From a virus: a stretch of DNA of 64,000 nt. A program made the translations under genes and the position numbers. Numbering within the stretch: the stretch's first letter is position 1; each line of letters opens with the position of its first letter. Shown here in pieces: positions 1 through 7,626 of the stretch. The stretch is from the IMG/VR virus record IMGVR_UViG_3300042389_000647, positions 1-64,000 of that record. One strand, written 5' to 3'. The notes under the pieces were generated by a model. That model searched no databases. It was given only the letters and a program-made list of their open reading frames with translations, and had not been told where the DNA came from.

Positions 1-235
1 GAGACAGGTCGCCGTGAGGGTGGTACATGGACACCGTGACGCCGGTGTAGTACGCCGCCTTCTTGAAGCCGCTGATGTTCTCCTTGTGGAAGGTGTACAG
101 GATGCGGCGGTTGACAGGGGTCAGCCCGTCTTCGAGAGAAGGGATTGCGCGGGAGATGAGGACCGATGCGCCATAGATGGAGTAGGCTTCCGAGAAAGCT
201 TCTTCGATCGGACGGTCGATGATGACTTCAGCCAT
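1..235 (-). CDS. gyrA: DNA gyrase/topoisomerase IV subunit A, N-terminal part (cut by window edge)
   Basis: The first 78 residues of a type IIA topoisomerase DNA-cleavage subunit; the rest lies left of the window. Visible hallmarks are YSIYGASVLISRAIP and LEDGLTPVNRRILY, matching the GyrA/ParC start (YAMSVIVGRALP, RDGLKPVHRR), then YHPHGD. The active-site tyrosine would be beyond the edge. The ATG follows GAAAGG at good spacing. It pairs with the GyrB-like gene about 1.2 kb upstream in the same direction, but a bidirectional terminator and a rightward Nudix gene lie between them, so it is probably transcribed separately. Confidence 0.9.
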   Translation of the reverse strand, partial: MAEVIIDRPIEEAFSEAYSIYGASVLISRAIPSLEDGLTPVNRRILYTFHKENISGFKKAAYYTGVTVSMYHPHGDLS

Positions 236-344
236 GTTTGCCTTTCGTTTTGAAATTGGTGTCGCCCTTAGGGCTTTTTGTGAATTAGCCGTTGCAGACT
301 AGATTGCTGTTCGGCCATGACTAAGATGGAATTTTTGCACGTTC

Positions 345-455
345 TTAGCGTGAATCGGCACCACCGGCTCGTGACCGGGTAGGCAGATTTCCCTTACGCA
401 ATCGGCGGCGGTCGTCGTCGTTCGCGTCGTCTTCGGATTCTGTGTGACTCTTCAT
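345..455 (-). CDS. Small charged protein, 36 aa, upstream of gyrA
   Basis: A 36-residue ORF (MKSHTESEDDANDDD..., ending GGADSR) preceded by a textbook AGGAG site 6-7 nt before its ATG. It is acidic at the N-terminus and arginine-rich afterwards, with no membrane segment. It sits between a promoter-like element (530-542) and the gyrA start, about 110 nt upstream of that start. It could be a small phage protein or a leader peptide. I do not recognise it. The ribosome site is the main support. The rest of the 236-553 interval holds no other convincing gene. Confidence 0.5.
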   Translation of the reverse strand: MKSHTESEDDANDDDRRRLRKGNLPTRSRAGGADSR

Positions 456-529
456 GGAACTCTCCTAATGAGGACACCAGCATAATATATTCATAAACAC
501 AAGGATGAAAAAAGACCGAAACTAATATA

Positions 530-542
530 TAACTAAACCATT
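530..542 (-). promoter_or_regulatory. AATGGTTTAGTTA element, promoter-like
   Basis: Read leftward, AATGGTTTAGTTA lies 75 nt before the 36-aa ORF and upstream of gyrA. The same 13-mer is at 17739-17751, with one change at 34889-34901 and a weaker match at 58747-58759, each time upstream of a gene start. It is followed here by an AT-rich stretch (TATATATTAG). A phage promoter is the simplest reading, but this is inference. Confidence 0.4.
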
Positions 543-553
543 CGGGTGCTATC

Positions 554-1030
554 ATGCCTGTGTTTCTTACCGAAAGAGAAAGAAGAGAGAAGAGCAAGCC
601 GGTCAGACACCGGATAGAGGTTCTGGTGATGAAGGGCGGGAAAGTGCTCGTCGCCAAGTACCTCCGCCGAACCACCGGAGACGAGTTCTACTCTCTCCCC
701 GGAGGAGGGATCGAGCACGGAGAGACCGAAGAGCAGGCAATCCGAAGAGAGCTGTTGGAGGAGATCGGCGTCAAGGTCAGATCCATCAGGGATCTCAACG
801 TGATGACCACATCCCCTCCACCGTACTTCATCCCCAACTACAGATACAGTAAGGTCGTGACGTCGTGGTTCAGCGCAATCTACGACGGAGAAGACCTGTC
901 CCGCTTCAACACGGCCAACGACGGGAGCACTGAGCGCCTGTGGCTCGACAAGAAGGACGCACTCCTCTATGTCAATGACAGTCTCTACGCCGAGGGCGCG
1001 ATACGCGCAATCAACCGAGCGATGCAATGA
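554..1030 (+). CDS. Nudix hydrolase
   Basis: A 158-aa protein with a complete Nudix box (Gx5Ex7REUxEExGU), seen as GGIEHGE, then TEEQAIR, then RELLEEIGV at roughly residues 51-73, preceded by the usual beta strand and YSLPGG. Nudix enzymes use Mg2+ to cleave nucleoside diphosphates linked to another group. In phages they act on dNTP or NAD-type metabolites or on RNA caps; the substrate cannot be told here. The start ATG has only a weak GGGTG upstream. It is a lone rightward gene between leftward topoisomerase genes and ends at a bidirectional terminator. Confidence 0.85.
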   Translation: MPVFLTERERREKSKPVRHRIEVLVMKGGKVLVAKYLRRTTGDEFYSLPGGGIEHGETEEQAIRRELLEEIGVKVRSIRDLNVMTTSPPPYFIPNYRYSKVVTSWFSAIYDGEDLSRFNTANDGSTERLWLDKKDALLYVNDSLYAEGAIRAINRAMQ

Positions 1031-1072
1031 AAAAAAAAAGAGGTCGTATGGGAAATCCCCATACGACCTCTT
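1031..1072. terminator. Bidirectional hairpin terminator
   Basis: A 13-bp perfect stem (GAGGTCGTATGGG with its complement) with a 5-nt loop, preceded by a run of A that becomes the U-tract for leftward transcripts. It separates the converging Nudix gene and the 98-aa gene. Confidence 0.85.
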
Positions 1073-1080
1073 CATGCCGC

Positions 1081-1377
1081 TCAGAGCGCGGCAAGCTCTT
1101 GTCTCAACGAACTTATACCTCCGTGGACGTACCTGAGCGTGACTCCGTCGCTCATGTACTCCTTGAGGGTCTCTTGCGAGTTGTGAGAGATCCACTTCGT
1201 CATCAGAACGATGACGTCAGAGATCTTCGCCACCTTCTGTAGGCGGGCTGACCTGCAATCGCTCGACTCTACGTTCAATTCGAGCTTCTCACCGAACTCC
1301 TTCTCTATCATCTGTGCGTCCCGACCCTTACACAAGCCGATGATCGAGACGCGGGGTTTGCGGACGGGCTTTTCCAT
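1081..1377 (-). CDS. Small protein, DUF2325-like
   Basis: A 98-aa protein. It starts RKPRVSIIGL, and its C-terminal half has the pattern SDVIVLMTKWISHN...GVTLRYVHGGISSLRQEL. This resembles the DUF2325 family (a Rossmann-like small domain with an ISH motif and a GG(V/I)SS motif near the end). Its function is unknown. It lies directly downstream of gyrB in the same direction (33 nt gap) and ends at the shared terminator. No good ribosome site is visible before the ATG, so the start is uncertain and translation may be coupled to gyrB. Confidence 0.65.
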   Translation of the reverse strand: MEKPVRKPRVSIIGLCKGRDAQMIEKEFGEKLELNVESSDCRSARLQKVAKISDVIVLMTKWISHNSQETLKEYMSDGVTLRYVHGGISSLRQELAAL

Positions 1378-1410
1378 GAGGGTTGGCCGAGTTGCCCCGG
1401 CCAGTATCCA

Positions 1411-3795
1411 TCAGTAGCTCAGCTCTTCACGATCGAGACCGTCGAAGATCTCGTTCATGAATTCCTTGCGGAAGTCGACGCGGTTAGATGACATGAAGTT
1501 CGTTACGACAGTCTTTGCATCGGCCAGATCGTCCACTCCGATGCGGACCAGCTCGCGGTTGTCGGGGCTGAGGGTGGTGTCCCAGAGTTCTTGAGAGTTC
1601 GCCTCGCCGAGTCCCTTGAAGCGAAGCACGGAGTACTGCTTGTTGAGCTGGCTGTTGATAGCCGCCATCCGACCGTAGATCGTGCTGGACGCAATATCCT
1701 TGCCGTCAACGCGGTGGATCTCGACTGTCGTGGCCAGATCGACGTAGCTGCCCTCGTGCAGCCCGACGAGACTGCCGTAGAACTCTTCGGCGTTCTCGTT
1801 CACCACGGCGAGGAAGGTCTCCTCTGCGGTGTCGGAGTCTCGGTGGAAGCCGACGATGGAGATCTTGTCGTCGTCCACGTCCATCTTCACCTTCTTCTTG
1901 TCAAAGCCGAATTCGTAGGTCTCGTTGTCGAAGTTCTTCAGGAACGCCAGCTCGTAGATGTGCGGGTCCACACGGTACTTGCCAGCCGCCTGCTCCACCT
2001 CACGGCAGTACTGGCGGAGCCGACCGAACAGCTTGCGCTTCACCTTAGAGGAGGTCACTTCCTTCCCGTCCACGAAGAACTTGAACGTCTTCTCGGCCTC
2101 TGCGAGGAAGAAGGCGTCGAGGTCGGCGGTGGTCTTCAGGTAGATCGGCTTCCGTCCGGCTGCGGTGACGCGGTAGAGCGGCGCTTGAGCGAAGTAGAGC
2201 TTCCCAGCTTGTACCAGCGGCTCGAAGAGCTCCAGATAGTTAGTCAGCATCAGGAGCTTGATGTGGTGTCCGTCGTCGTCGGCGTCGGCGGCGATGATCA
2301 CCTTGTCGAACTTGCACTTCTCAGAGTCGATGGCTTCCTTGACGCCGCAACGCATCACGGAGATCAGGTCTGCCAGCTCCTTATTCTTGTAGATCTTCTC
2401 AATGTCAAGACCGAGCGAGTTCAGGGGTTTGCCCTTCAGCTCGTACACGGCCTGGAAGTTCTTGTCACGACCGTCACAGATGGTGCCTGCTGCAGACGAA
2501 CCCTCGACGATCCACAGCTCTGCCACGGACGGGTCATCCTTCAGGCAGTCGGAGAACTTGCTGATGCTGTTCAGGGAACTCAGGAAACCACCGGCTTCCT
2601 TCTTCACCGTGTCGAGCGCCCGCTTCGAGGCGATGCGAGCCTTGGCGGTCAGAGCAAAACGCTCCGCCAGACGCTTCATCTCCTTGGCGTTCTTATCCAG
2701 CCACTCGCGGATACCCTTGGAAGCCACGGCGAACACGCATCCGTTGACCTCGTTGTTGGTCAGCTTCTGCTTGGTCTGGGTGGCGTACTTCGGGTTCAGG
2801 ACGAACACGGATACGATGGCCGAGAGGCCGTTGTACATGTCGTCGTTCTCGATGGCCTCCTTGCAGAGCTTGTTGGTCTTGACGTAGTCCGTGAAGTACT
2901 GGCTCACGGTGCGCTTGAAGCCGGTGACGTGGACACCACCCTCGCTAGTGCGGATCGTGTTGGTGAAGGAGTGGATGTCCTCGTCGCGGAAGTCGGTCGT
3001 CCAAGTGAAGGAGATCTCCACCTTGACATCCTTGTCGATGCCGCTGATCGTGATGGGCTTGACGATCTGCTTCTTCGGGTCTACGAACTCCTTGATGAAC
3101 TCCTCGGTGCCGTGCTCGAACTTCCAGCGGTGGAGCTCGGACGATGCCGCCAGCGACTCCTTGTAGGTGATCTCCAGACCGTTGTTGAGGTAGGCGGTCT
3201 CGCGGAGGAGCTTGATCACCTCGTCGTTGGCGACGTAGGACTCGAACAGCGTCTCATCCAGAGCGAAGTTCACGCTGGTCCCGGACTTGTAACCCTTGAC
3301 CGGCTTGGCGTTGTTGTCCACCTTGACAGTCTTCTTCAGGCCCTCGTTGAACTCGATGCGGCCCTCGGACTTATCACGTCGGGAGGTGACGATGAACTTG
3401 CTGGAGACGGCATTCACGCAGGACGCACCAACGCCATTCAGGCCGGTGGTGTACTCGGTCTTGTTCGCGTCGAAGTTGCGACCAGAGTGTAGCTCACCGA
3501 AGATCACCTCAAGAGCGTTCTTGCCAGATTCGTGGCGCTGAAAGGGAACACCGCGACCGTTGTCGGCGACGATGAACTCGTTTTCAGACACCCGAACTAC
3601 GTTGATCATAGTGCAGTAACCGCGAAGGAACTCGTCCACAGAATTGTTGACGATCTCGCGGAGGCAGGTCAGGGAGCCGTACTCATCCAGATTCGACAAG
3701 TAAATTTGAGGCCGTTTCCGGACGCACTCTGGAAACGGTAATTGTTTAATCGAGTCTGCATCATACGTCTCGTTCTTTTTGACTTTCGCGTTCAT
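1411..3795 (-). CDS. gyrB: DNA gyrase/topoisomerase IV subunit B
   Basis: A 794-aa ATPase subunit of a type IIA topoisomerase, near the length of bacterial GyrB. GHKL ATPase motifs are EIVNNSVDEF (47-56), DNGRGVP (78-84) and GLNGVGAS (118-125). The TOPRIM domain has EGSSAAG (431-437) and DADDDGHH (504-511), which bind Mg2+ for DNA cleavage. The C-terminal RFKGLGE matches the family. It probably acts with the GyrA-like subunit at the left edge to relieve supercoiling during replication of a large genome. It starts after AAAGGAAGAAA, overlapping the stop of the upstream endonuclease-like gene by 4 nt. The organisation is bacterial-like, not the T4 gp39/gp60 arrangement. Confidence 0.95.
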   Translation of the reverse strand: MNAKVKKNETYDADSIKQLPFPECVRKRPQIYLSNLDEYGSLTCLREIVNNSVDEFLRGYCTMINVVRVSENEFIVADNGRGVPFQRHESGKNALEVIFGELHSGRNFDANKTEYTTGLNGVGASCVNAVSSKFIVTSRRDKSEGRIEFNEGLKKTVKVDNNAKPVKGYKSGTSVNFALDETLFESYVANDEVIKLLRETAYLNNGLEITYKESLAASSELHRWKFEHGTEEFIKEFVDPKKQIVKPITISGIDKDVKVEISFTWTTDFRDEDIHSFTNTIRTSEGGVHVTGFKRTVSQYFTDYVKTNKLCKEAIENDDMYNGLSAIVSVFVLNPKYATQTKQKLTNNEVNGCVFAVASKGIREWLDKNAKEMKRLAERFALTAKARIASKRALDTVKKEAGGFLSSLNSISKFSDCLKDDPSVAELWIVEGSSAAGTICDGRDKNFQAVYELKGKPLNSLGLDIEKIYKNKELADLISVMRCGVKEAIDSEKCKFDKVIIAADADDDGHHIKLLMLTNYLELFEPLVQAGKLYFAQAPLYRVTAAGRKPIYLKTTADLDAFFLAEAEKTFKFFVDGKEVTSSKVKRKLFGRLRQYCREVEQAAGKYRVDPHIYELAFLKNFDNETYEFGFDKKKVKMDVDDDKISIVGFHRDSDTAEETFLAVVNENAEEFYGSLVGLHEGSYVDLATTVEIHRVDGKDIASSTIYGRMAAINSQLNKQYSVLRFKGLGEANSQELWDTTLSPDNRELVRIGVDDLADAKTVVTNFMSSNRVDFRKEFMNEIFDGLDREELSY

Positions 3796-4745
3796 TTTCT
3801 TCCTTTCACAAATTGGTCGATTACTTCTCGGATCCTTGTCATGTGATCCTCAGTGTAGTCTATCCGGATTAACGTTATGCCGTTTTCTTGGCAAAACGCG
3901 TTCTTGATGGAATCTCTTTTAAGCTGGTCTTGCTGAGACTCTCTCCAGACAGAATTATTGGAAGCAAATTTCATTGGATCATGTTGACTCCCGTCATACT
4001 CAACTAAAATGAATTCATTGCCACCGGTATGTATTCCGAAATCGAATGCTAATGGTTTTTTATTTCTACATTCATCAAATTTCACTTCTTCTTCAAAGTG
4101 TATTCCTTCCTTCAATAGAAAGTCTTTAATTTGAAGATGAGCTTTGGAGTGTTTTCGCAAAGAATTGCATTTAGGACAACGATCACCACATATGAATCGC
4201 ATTGGTTTTACGTTGTACTCATGACTTTTACAGGTCTCACTGTTATGACGGATCAGTATTGGAGTAGCGTTGTTGACGTACTCACCAAGTACTTCGTACT
4301 CTCCGCCAGTCATGTTGCTGACTTCTTTAGCAAACACAAAGGTTGTTTTCTTTTGCCTCTTTGAGCAGATGGGACAAGTTCTTCCTGCGAGTATCTTTAC
4401 CGGAGCAACTAGGTATGTGTGGCTGGAACCGTTTTCGTCCGTGTGTTCGACTTCAACTTTTTCTTTGTTATTCACATACCTTCCTATTACCCTGTAAGAC
4501 TCTCCATGTAGATCTGAAACTTGCTGTACGAAATCCGAGTGTGTCTTCTTTGGAGTGCCAAAGCATTTAGGACAACGGTCTCCTCTCAGAAATCGTTTAA
4601 ACGATGTACTAAAGACGTTTCCGCACACCGGATGAAACACTGAAAGTGTATCCACCGCACGGATATACTCTGAGCTTTTCAACTCATAGCCTTCCTGTGC
4701 TATGTAAATTCGCACTTCATCTAAAGTGTGCGGTTTCTTCCCCAT
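3792..4745 (-). CDS. Homing-endonuclease-like protein (zinc-finger repeats plus Vsr-like nuclease domain)
   Basis: A 317-aa protein with three spaced CxxC modules (near residues 58, 124 and 190; the first and third read GDRCPKC), typical of repeated treble-clef DNA-binding fingers. A C-terminal domain has FDFGIH (234-239) and VEYDGSQHD (248-256), as in PD-(D/E)xK/Vsr-like nucleases of free-standing homing endonucleases. The DNA is clearly more AT-rich than its neighbours, with many AAA and TTA codons, consistent with recent transfer. It overlaps the gyrB start by 4 nt. Such genes usually sit beside the gene whose empty allele they cut, so gyrB is the likely target; that is inference. Confidence 0.75.
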   Translation of the reverse strand: MGKKPHTLDEVRIYIAQEGYELKSSEYIRAVDTLSVFHPVCGNVFSTSFKRFLRGDRCPKCFGTPKKTHSDFVQQVSDLHGESYRVIGRYVNNKEKVEVEHTDENGSSHTYLVAPVKILAGRTCPICSKRQKKTTFVFAKEVSNMTGGEYEVLGEYVNNATPILIRHNSETCKSHEYNVKPMRFICGDRCPKCNSLRKHSKAHLQIKDFLLKEGIHFEEEVKFDECRNKKPLAFDFGIHTGGNEFILVEYDGSQHDPMKFASNNSVWRESQQDQLKRDSIKNAFCQENGITLIRIDYTEDHMTRIREVIDQFVKGRK

Positions 4746-4754
4746 TTCTTCCTT

Positions 4755-5081
4755 TCACTTGCAAAGCAATTTCTTGCGGTGGTCGTCGATGTCTCGGGAG
4801 AACCACTTGACGATCGACAGCATTTCCTTGAACGTGTTCTCCGACACCTCCTTGAAGGAGCTGCACTGCACCGATGGACTAGACCCATCACAGTAGAACA
4901 CGTCATCCTCTTGGACGGTCCTGTGACCGTACCACTTAGATAATATATCGTCGATCACCGTTTGGAGGAATTCCTCCGCCTCCTCCGTCTCGCAGGAGAT
5001 CCGGACGATGATCGTGACGTTGCTGCTCGACTCGCCGTGACCTTCGATGAGGGAGACGGCGTAGTGCTTGCGGATCTTCAT
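4755..5081 (-). CDS. Unknown protein, paralogue of the next gene upstream
   Basis: A 108-aa protein starting MKIRKHYAVSLIEGHGE. It aligns end to end with the neighbour at 5078-5404: MK.R.hYAV...EaHGd, then an EEAEEFLQTVIDDILSKWYG segment matching AEQFLDEMIDGTMSDWYG, and a similar C-terminus. The two overlap by 4 nt (ATGA), so this is a tandem duplication. No catalytic motif is visible and the function is unknown. Confidence 0.75.
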   Translation of the reverse strand: MKIRKHYAVSLIEGHGESSSNVTIIVRISCETEEAEEFLQTVIDDILSKWYGHRTVQEDDVFYCDGSSPSVQCSSFKEVSENTFKEMLSIVKWFSRDIDDHRKKLLCK

Positions 5082-5404
5082 TCCATTAGCCTCGCTTTCC
5101 TCACCTCGTCGATGTCGTATATCTCAGTGTACATGAAACCCTTGAGGTCGTCGAACGTACTCTCCAGAATCTCCTTCTTGTTTTTCAGGTACACGAAGTA
5201 GGAGTCGTCGGACTTGCAGAACGAGTCTCCGTCCCGGTAGGTGCCGTCGCCGTACCAGTCTGACATGGTTCCATCGATCATCTCGTCGAGGAACTGTTCG
5301 GCCTCGAAGTCCTCGCAGGTCAGGTGGAAGAGCCGGAAGAGGCTCTCCTCGATGTCTCCGTGCGCCTCGGTGAACTTCACCGCGAAGTAGCGATCACGTT
5401 TCAT
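5078..5404 (-). CDS. Unknown protein, paralogue of the next gene downstream
   Basis: A 108-aa protein (MKRDRYFAVKFTEAHGD...) and the upstream member of the tandem pair. The start at 5404 is chosen because it aligns with the paralogue start. A longer reading from 5428 would overlap the upstream gene more. The ATG lies 11 nt inside the end of the upstream gene, suggesting translational coupling. It is acidic, with no membrane segments. Function unknown. Confidence 0.75.
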   Translation of the reverse strand: MKRDRYFAVKFTEAHGDIEESLFRLFHLTCEDFEAEQFLDEMIDGTMSDWYGDGTYRDGDSFCKSDDSYFVYLKNKKEILESTFDDLKGFMYTEIYDIDEVRKARLME

Positions 5405-5813
5405 TTGGGTGCTCCCAGAGAGGGACAAAGAGCTTCTTACCTTCCAGCGGAGTTATCGCGTTCAGCATCTTGAACGTGAACTCGGCGTAGAAGAATGGGT
5501 GGAAGTGGCCAAGACGCAGCATGACATCTGGGTCCGTACATCGCCCGACTTGGATGCTGGCGTCCAAGACGAGACGCTTGTTCTTCAGCGTGATCAGCTC
5601 GGTGCTGATCTTGTGGAGCATAGAAGCCGTCTCCATCTTGCTGGTCGTCAGCCCGTTCATCTGCTCGAATATGATCTTCCCGATCAGCTTGGCATAGATG
5701 AAGTCGATGTCCTCCTCGTGGACACGGTTTTTGTTGACGCGTATGATTTTGACGTAGTTCTCCAACACGGCTGTCAAGTCGCACAGCGGTGGACTGAAGT
5801 TAGGTCTCTCCAT
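5394..5813 (-). CDS. Unknown protein at the head of the gyrB operon
   Basis: A 139-aa protein starting MERPNFSPPLCDL, chosen because AAAGGA lies 7-8 nt before the ATG; the frame is open further upstream but without a ribosome site. It is mostly helical, with no motif I recognise. It is the first gene after a 150-nt AT-rich promoter region and begins a leftward run through the paralogue pair, the endonuclease-like gene and gyrB. Confidence 0.75.
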   Translation of the reverse strand: MERPNFSPPLCDLTAVLENYVKIIRVNKNRVHEEDIDFIYAKLIGKIIFEQMNGLTTSKMETASMLHKISTELITLKNKRLVLDASIQVGRCTDPDVMLRLGHFHPFFYAEFTFKMLNAITPLEGKKLFVPLWEHPNET

Positions 5814-5859
5814 TTCGTTTCCTTTCGTGAACTTTCTTACTGCTGTTGAGTTAGCCCCC

Positions 5860-5905
5860 TCGCGCGAATAATACTTATATTCTTTTATATTATATATAAG
5901 GGAAC
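5860..5905 (-). promoter_or_regulatory. AT-rich promoter region of the gyrB operon
   Basis: The stretch reads leftward as TTATATATAATATAAAAG and is far richer in A+T than the surroundings. It lies 50-90 nt before the first gene of the operon and contains several TATAAT-like hexamers. No single -35/-10 pair stands out. It is flanked on the other side by a terminator. The 5814-5962 interval holds nothing else. Confidence 0.35.
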
Positions 5906-5921
5906 TTCGTTTCACCCTTAC

Positions 5922-5957
5922 AAAAAAAGTGAGGGATCATGTAGAACGATCCCTCAC
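5922..5957 (-). terminator. Hairpin terminator, leftward
   Basis: A 10-bp perfect stem (GTGAGGGATC and complement), 9-nt loop and seven-base U-tract in the leftward direction. It lies 5 nt after the stop of the 135-aa gene and closes the MoxR/VWA cassette. Confidence 0.85.
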
Positions 5958-5962
5958 GCGAA

Positions 5963-6370
5963 TCACAAGGACTCGCAGTACTTCGGAAGAGCGATGCCGT
6001 AAAGATCTTCAGCCATCGTGATGATGAGGTTGAGCTTCAACCAACTCACTCTGCCTCCCTGGATGAGCTTGTCATCCTTGATCACAGACTCCATGAAAGC
6101 AGTCATACCGTGAAGTTCCTCCAGAGCCTTGTACGCCTGATCCGGGTCTCGACAGGTCTTCTCCTCCATCTCTCGCTCGATCATGGAGTAGAAGTTGTCT
6201 AGGACGTCGTACTGGCTCTCAAGCTCGGAAAGAACCATGTCGAGGTTCTTTCGGTTGTTCCCAACCATCAAGTCGAGACTACCGAAGCCCATCTTGCCGA
6301 CGATCCCTCTCTGGCTCTTCAGCGCATCCACGTACTTTTGGATGTCCTGATCTAGCTTCTGGAGATGCAT
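5963..6370 (-). CDS. Unknown protein, last gene of the MoxR/VWA cassette
   Basis: A 135-aa, largely helical protein (MHLQKLDQDIQKYVDAL..., ...LPKYCESL). Its ATG overlaps the stop of the VWA gene as TGATG, so translation is almost certainly coupled. The middle segment (LDMVLSELESQYDVLDNFYSM) looks like coiled coil. No catalytic motif is seen. The coupling suggests a partner or regulator of the VWA protein. Confidence 0.7.
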   Translation of the reverse strand: MHLQKLDQDIQKYVDALKSQRGIVGKMGFGSLDLMVGNNRKNLDMVLSELESQYDVLDNFYSMIEREMEEKTCRDPDQAYKALEELHGMTAFMESVIKDDKLIQGGRVSWLKLNLIITMAEDLYGIALPKYCESL

Positions 6371-7626
6371 CACTTGTCCTCCGGGATGTAAACCACCACG
6401 TCTCCAAACGGGAACTTCTCCGGGTCGAGACAACCCTTCGGAGTCACCCAGATCACGTCGAAGTCCGGAGGCACTTCGGGGAATGCTCCCCATCCATCCG
6501 TGCAGTACACCATCACCTTGACGTCCGGCTTGTTCTCCTGTACCCACCGGATTGCCGGGATGAACGAGGTGCCTCCGCCTCCGGTACCCTTCGGGATGTT
6601 GTCTTGGAAGGACTCGCCAAAGGAGTAGTTGTACACGGCATCCACGTTGCAGTCGGCCTCGATCAGGGTGAGGTCGTAGCTGTCGAAAGCCTCGAAGATG
6701 TGTTGCAGTTCTCCGTAGATTTCCGGGAGGTAGCTGAGCATGGACCCGGAGGTGTCCACCGCTAGGGCGACGTCGATGTGCTCTCCTTGAACCGACGGCA
6801 TGACCATGTTCAGGTGGAAGAACCGCTTGTTCGGCGGGTTCAGCTGGTACACCGACTTGTACATGTTCATGACGTAGTTGTTGAGCGTCTCGCGCCAATC
6901 GACTTTTTCCTCGGTGCTGATCAGCGATTCGAGACACTTTACCGCGCCGGAGATGTCGCCGCGCTGCTTCGCAGAGATGATCTCTTTTTCAAGTCGGTTC
7001 TTCCACTGACCTTCAAGGTTCTTGGCTTCGGCATCTCCGACCATCGTCTTCAGCAGTTCGCCGGGGATGTGGTCATCGACGAGAGTCTTGCCTCCGGGGA
7101 TCATCGGCATGGAGCCAGCGCCGCTGCCTCCGGGGATTGGAACCTGTTGCCAGTTCTTGCTCTCTTGGGCCAGCTCGGAGTATACGACCTCGACCGTCTT
7201 GCCGAAGTACTTGGCGTCGTACAGGGCCTGTTTCGGCATCCGCATGAAGCACTTCTTGCTAGCTTTCGCCGCCTCGTCGATCACCGCTTGGATCAGGTAG
7301 TTCACCACGTAGTCGCAGGCGACATTCCACAGGGTGATCCGGTTGCCCATAGAATCGACGACGATGATGTTGCGGCCACCCTGACGGTACGGGTTAGCGT
7401 GGCCGAGAGCTGCATGGAGCACCTCGTGAGCGACGATGAAGGTCAGCTCTTCCTCTGGGAGAGTCTTGACGAACTCGTCGTTGTAGTACATTTTCTTGGC
7501 GTCAGTCGCCATCGTCGGAATCGTCTTGGACTCGACTCGCTGGAGGGAGCAAGCGAGGTTGCCGAACATCCGGTAGCTGAACAGCATCCGGAAGATCGAC
7601 TTCTTGATCATTTCATCTGATTTCAT
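6370..7626 (-). CDS. Metallopeptidase-like/VWA-domain protein (DUF2201-like)
   Basis: A 418-aa protein. The N-terminal part has a zinc-peptidase helix FIVAHEVLHAALGH (HExxH at 67-71). The C-terminal part is a von Willebrand A domain with the MIDAS motif DTSGSM (291-296), a GGGGTSF loop and VMVYCTDGWG. This pairing is that of the bacterial VWA-like metallopeptidase proteins (DUF2201 family) that occur beside MoxR ATPases. Such pairs are thought to act as chaperone or metal-insertion machines on protein substrates. It starts after AGGAG and overlaps the upstream gene by ATGA. The MoxR ATPase is two genes upstream. The substrate in the phage is unknown. Confidence 0.85.
   Translation of the reverse strand: MKSDEMIKKSIFRMLFSYRMFGNLACSLQRVESKTIPTMATDAKKMYYNDEFVKTLPEEELTFIVAHEVLHAALGHANPYRQGGRNIIVVDSMGNRITLWNVACDYVVNYLIQAVIDEAAKASKKCFMRMPKQALYDAKYFGKTVEVVYSELAQESKNWQQVPIPGGSGAGSMPMIPGGKTLVDDHIPGELLKTMVGDAEAKNLEGQWKNRLEKEIISAKQRGDISGAVKCLESLISTEEKVDWRETLNNYVMNMYKSVYQLNPPNKRFFHLNMVMPSVQGEHIDVALAVDTSGSMLSYLPEIYGELQHIFEAFDSYDLTLIEADCNVDAVYNYSFGESFQDNIPKGTGGGGTSFIPAIRWVQENKPDVKVMVYCTDGWGAFPEVPPDFDVIWVTPKGCLDPEKFPFGDVVVYIPEDK

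Noticed and set aside
394-675. 93-aa leftward ORF across the Nudix start
   Set aside because: Covers the well-supported Nudix gene and lacks a ribosome site; the 36-aa ORF in another frame has a strong one.
1591-3492. 633-aa rightward ORF opposite gyrB
   Set aside because: It is a mirror frame of a clear GyrB gene in GC-rich DNA; Val/Leu/Asp/Arg-rich composition without motifs and no ribosome site.
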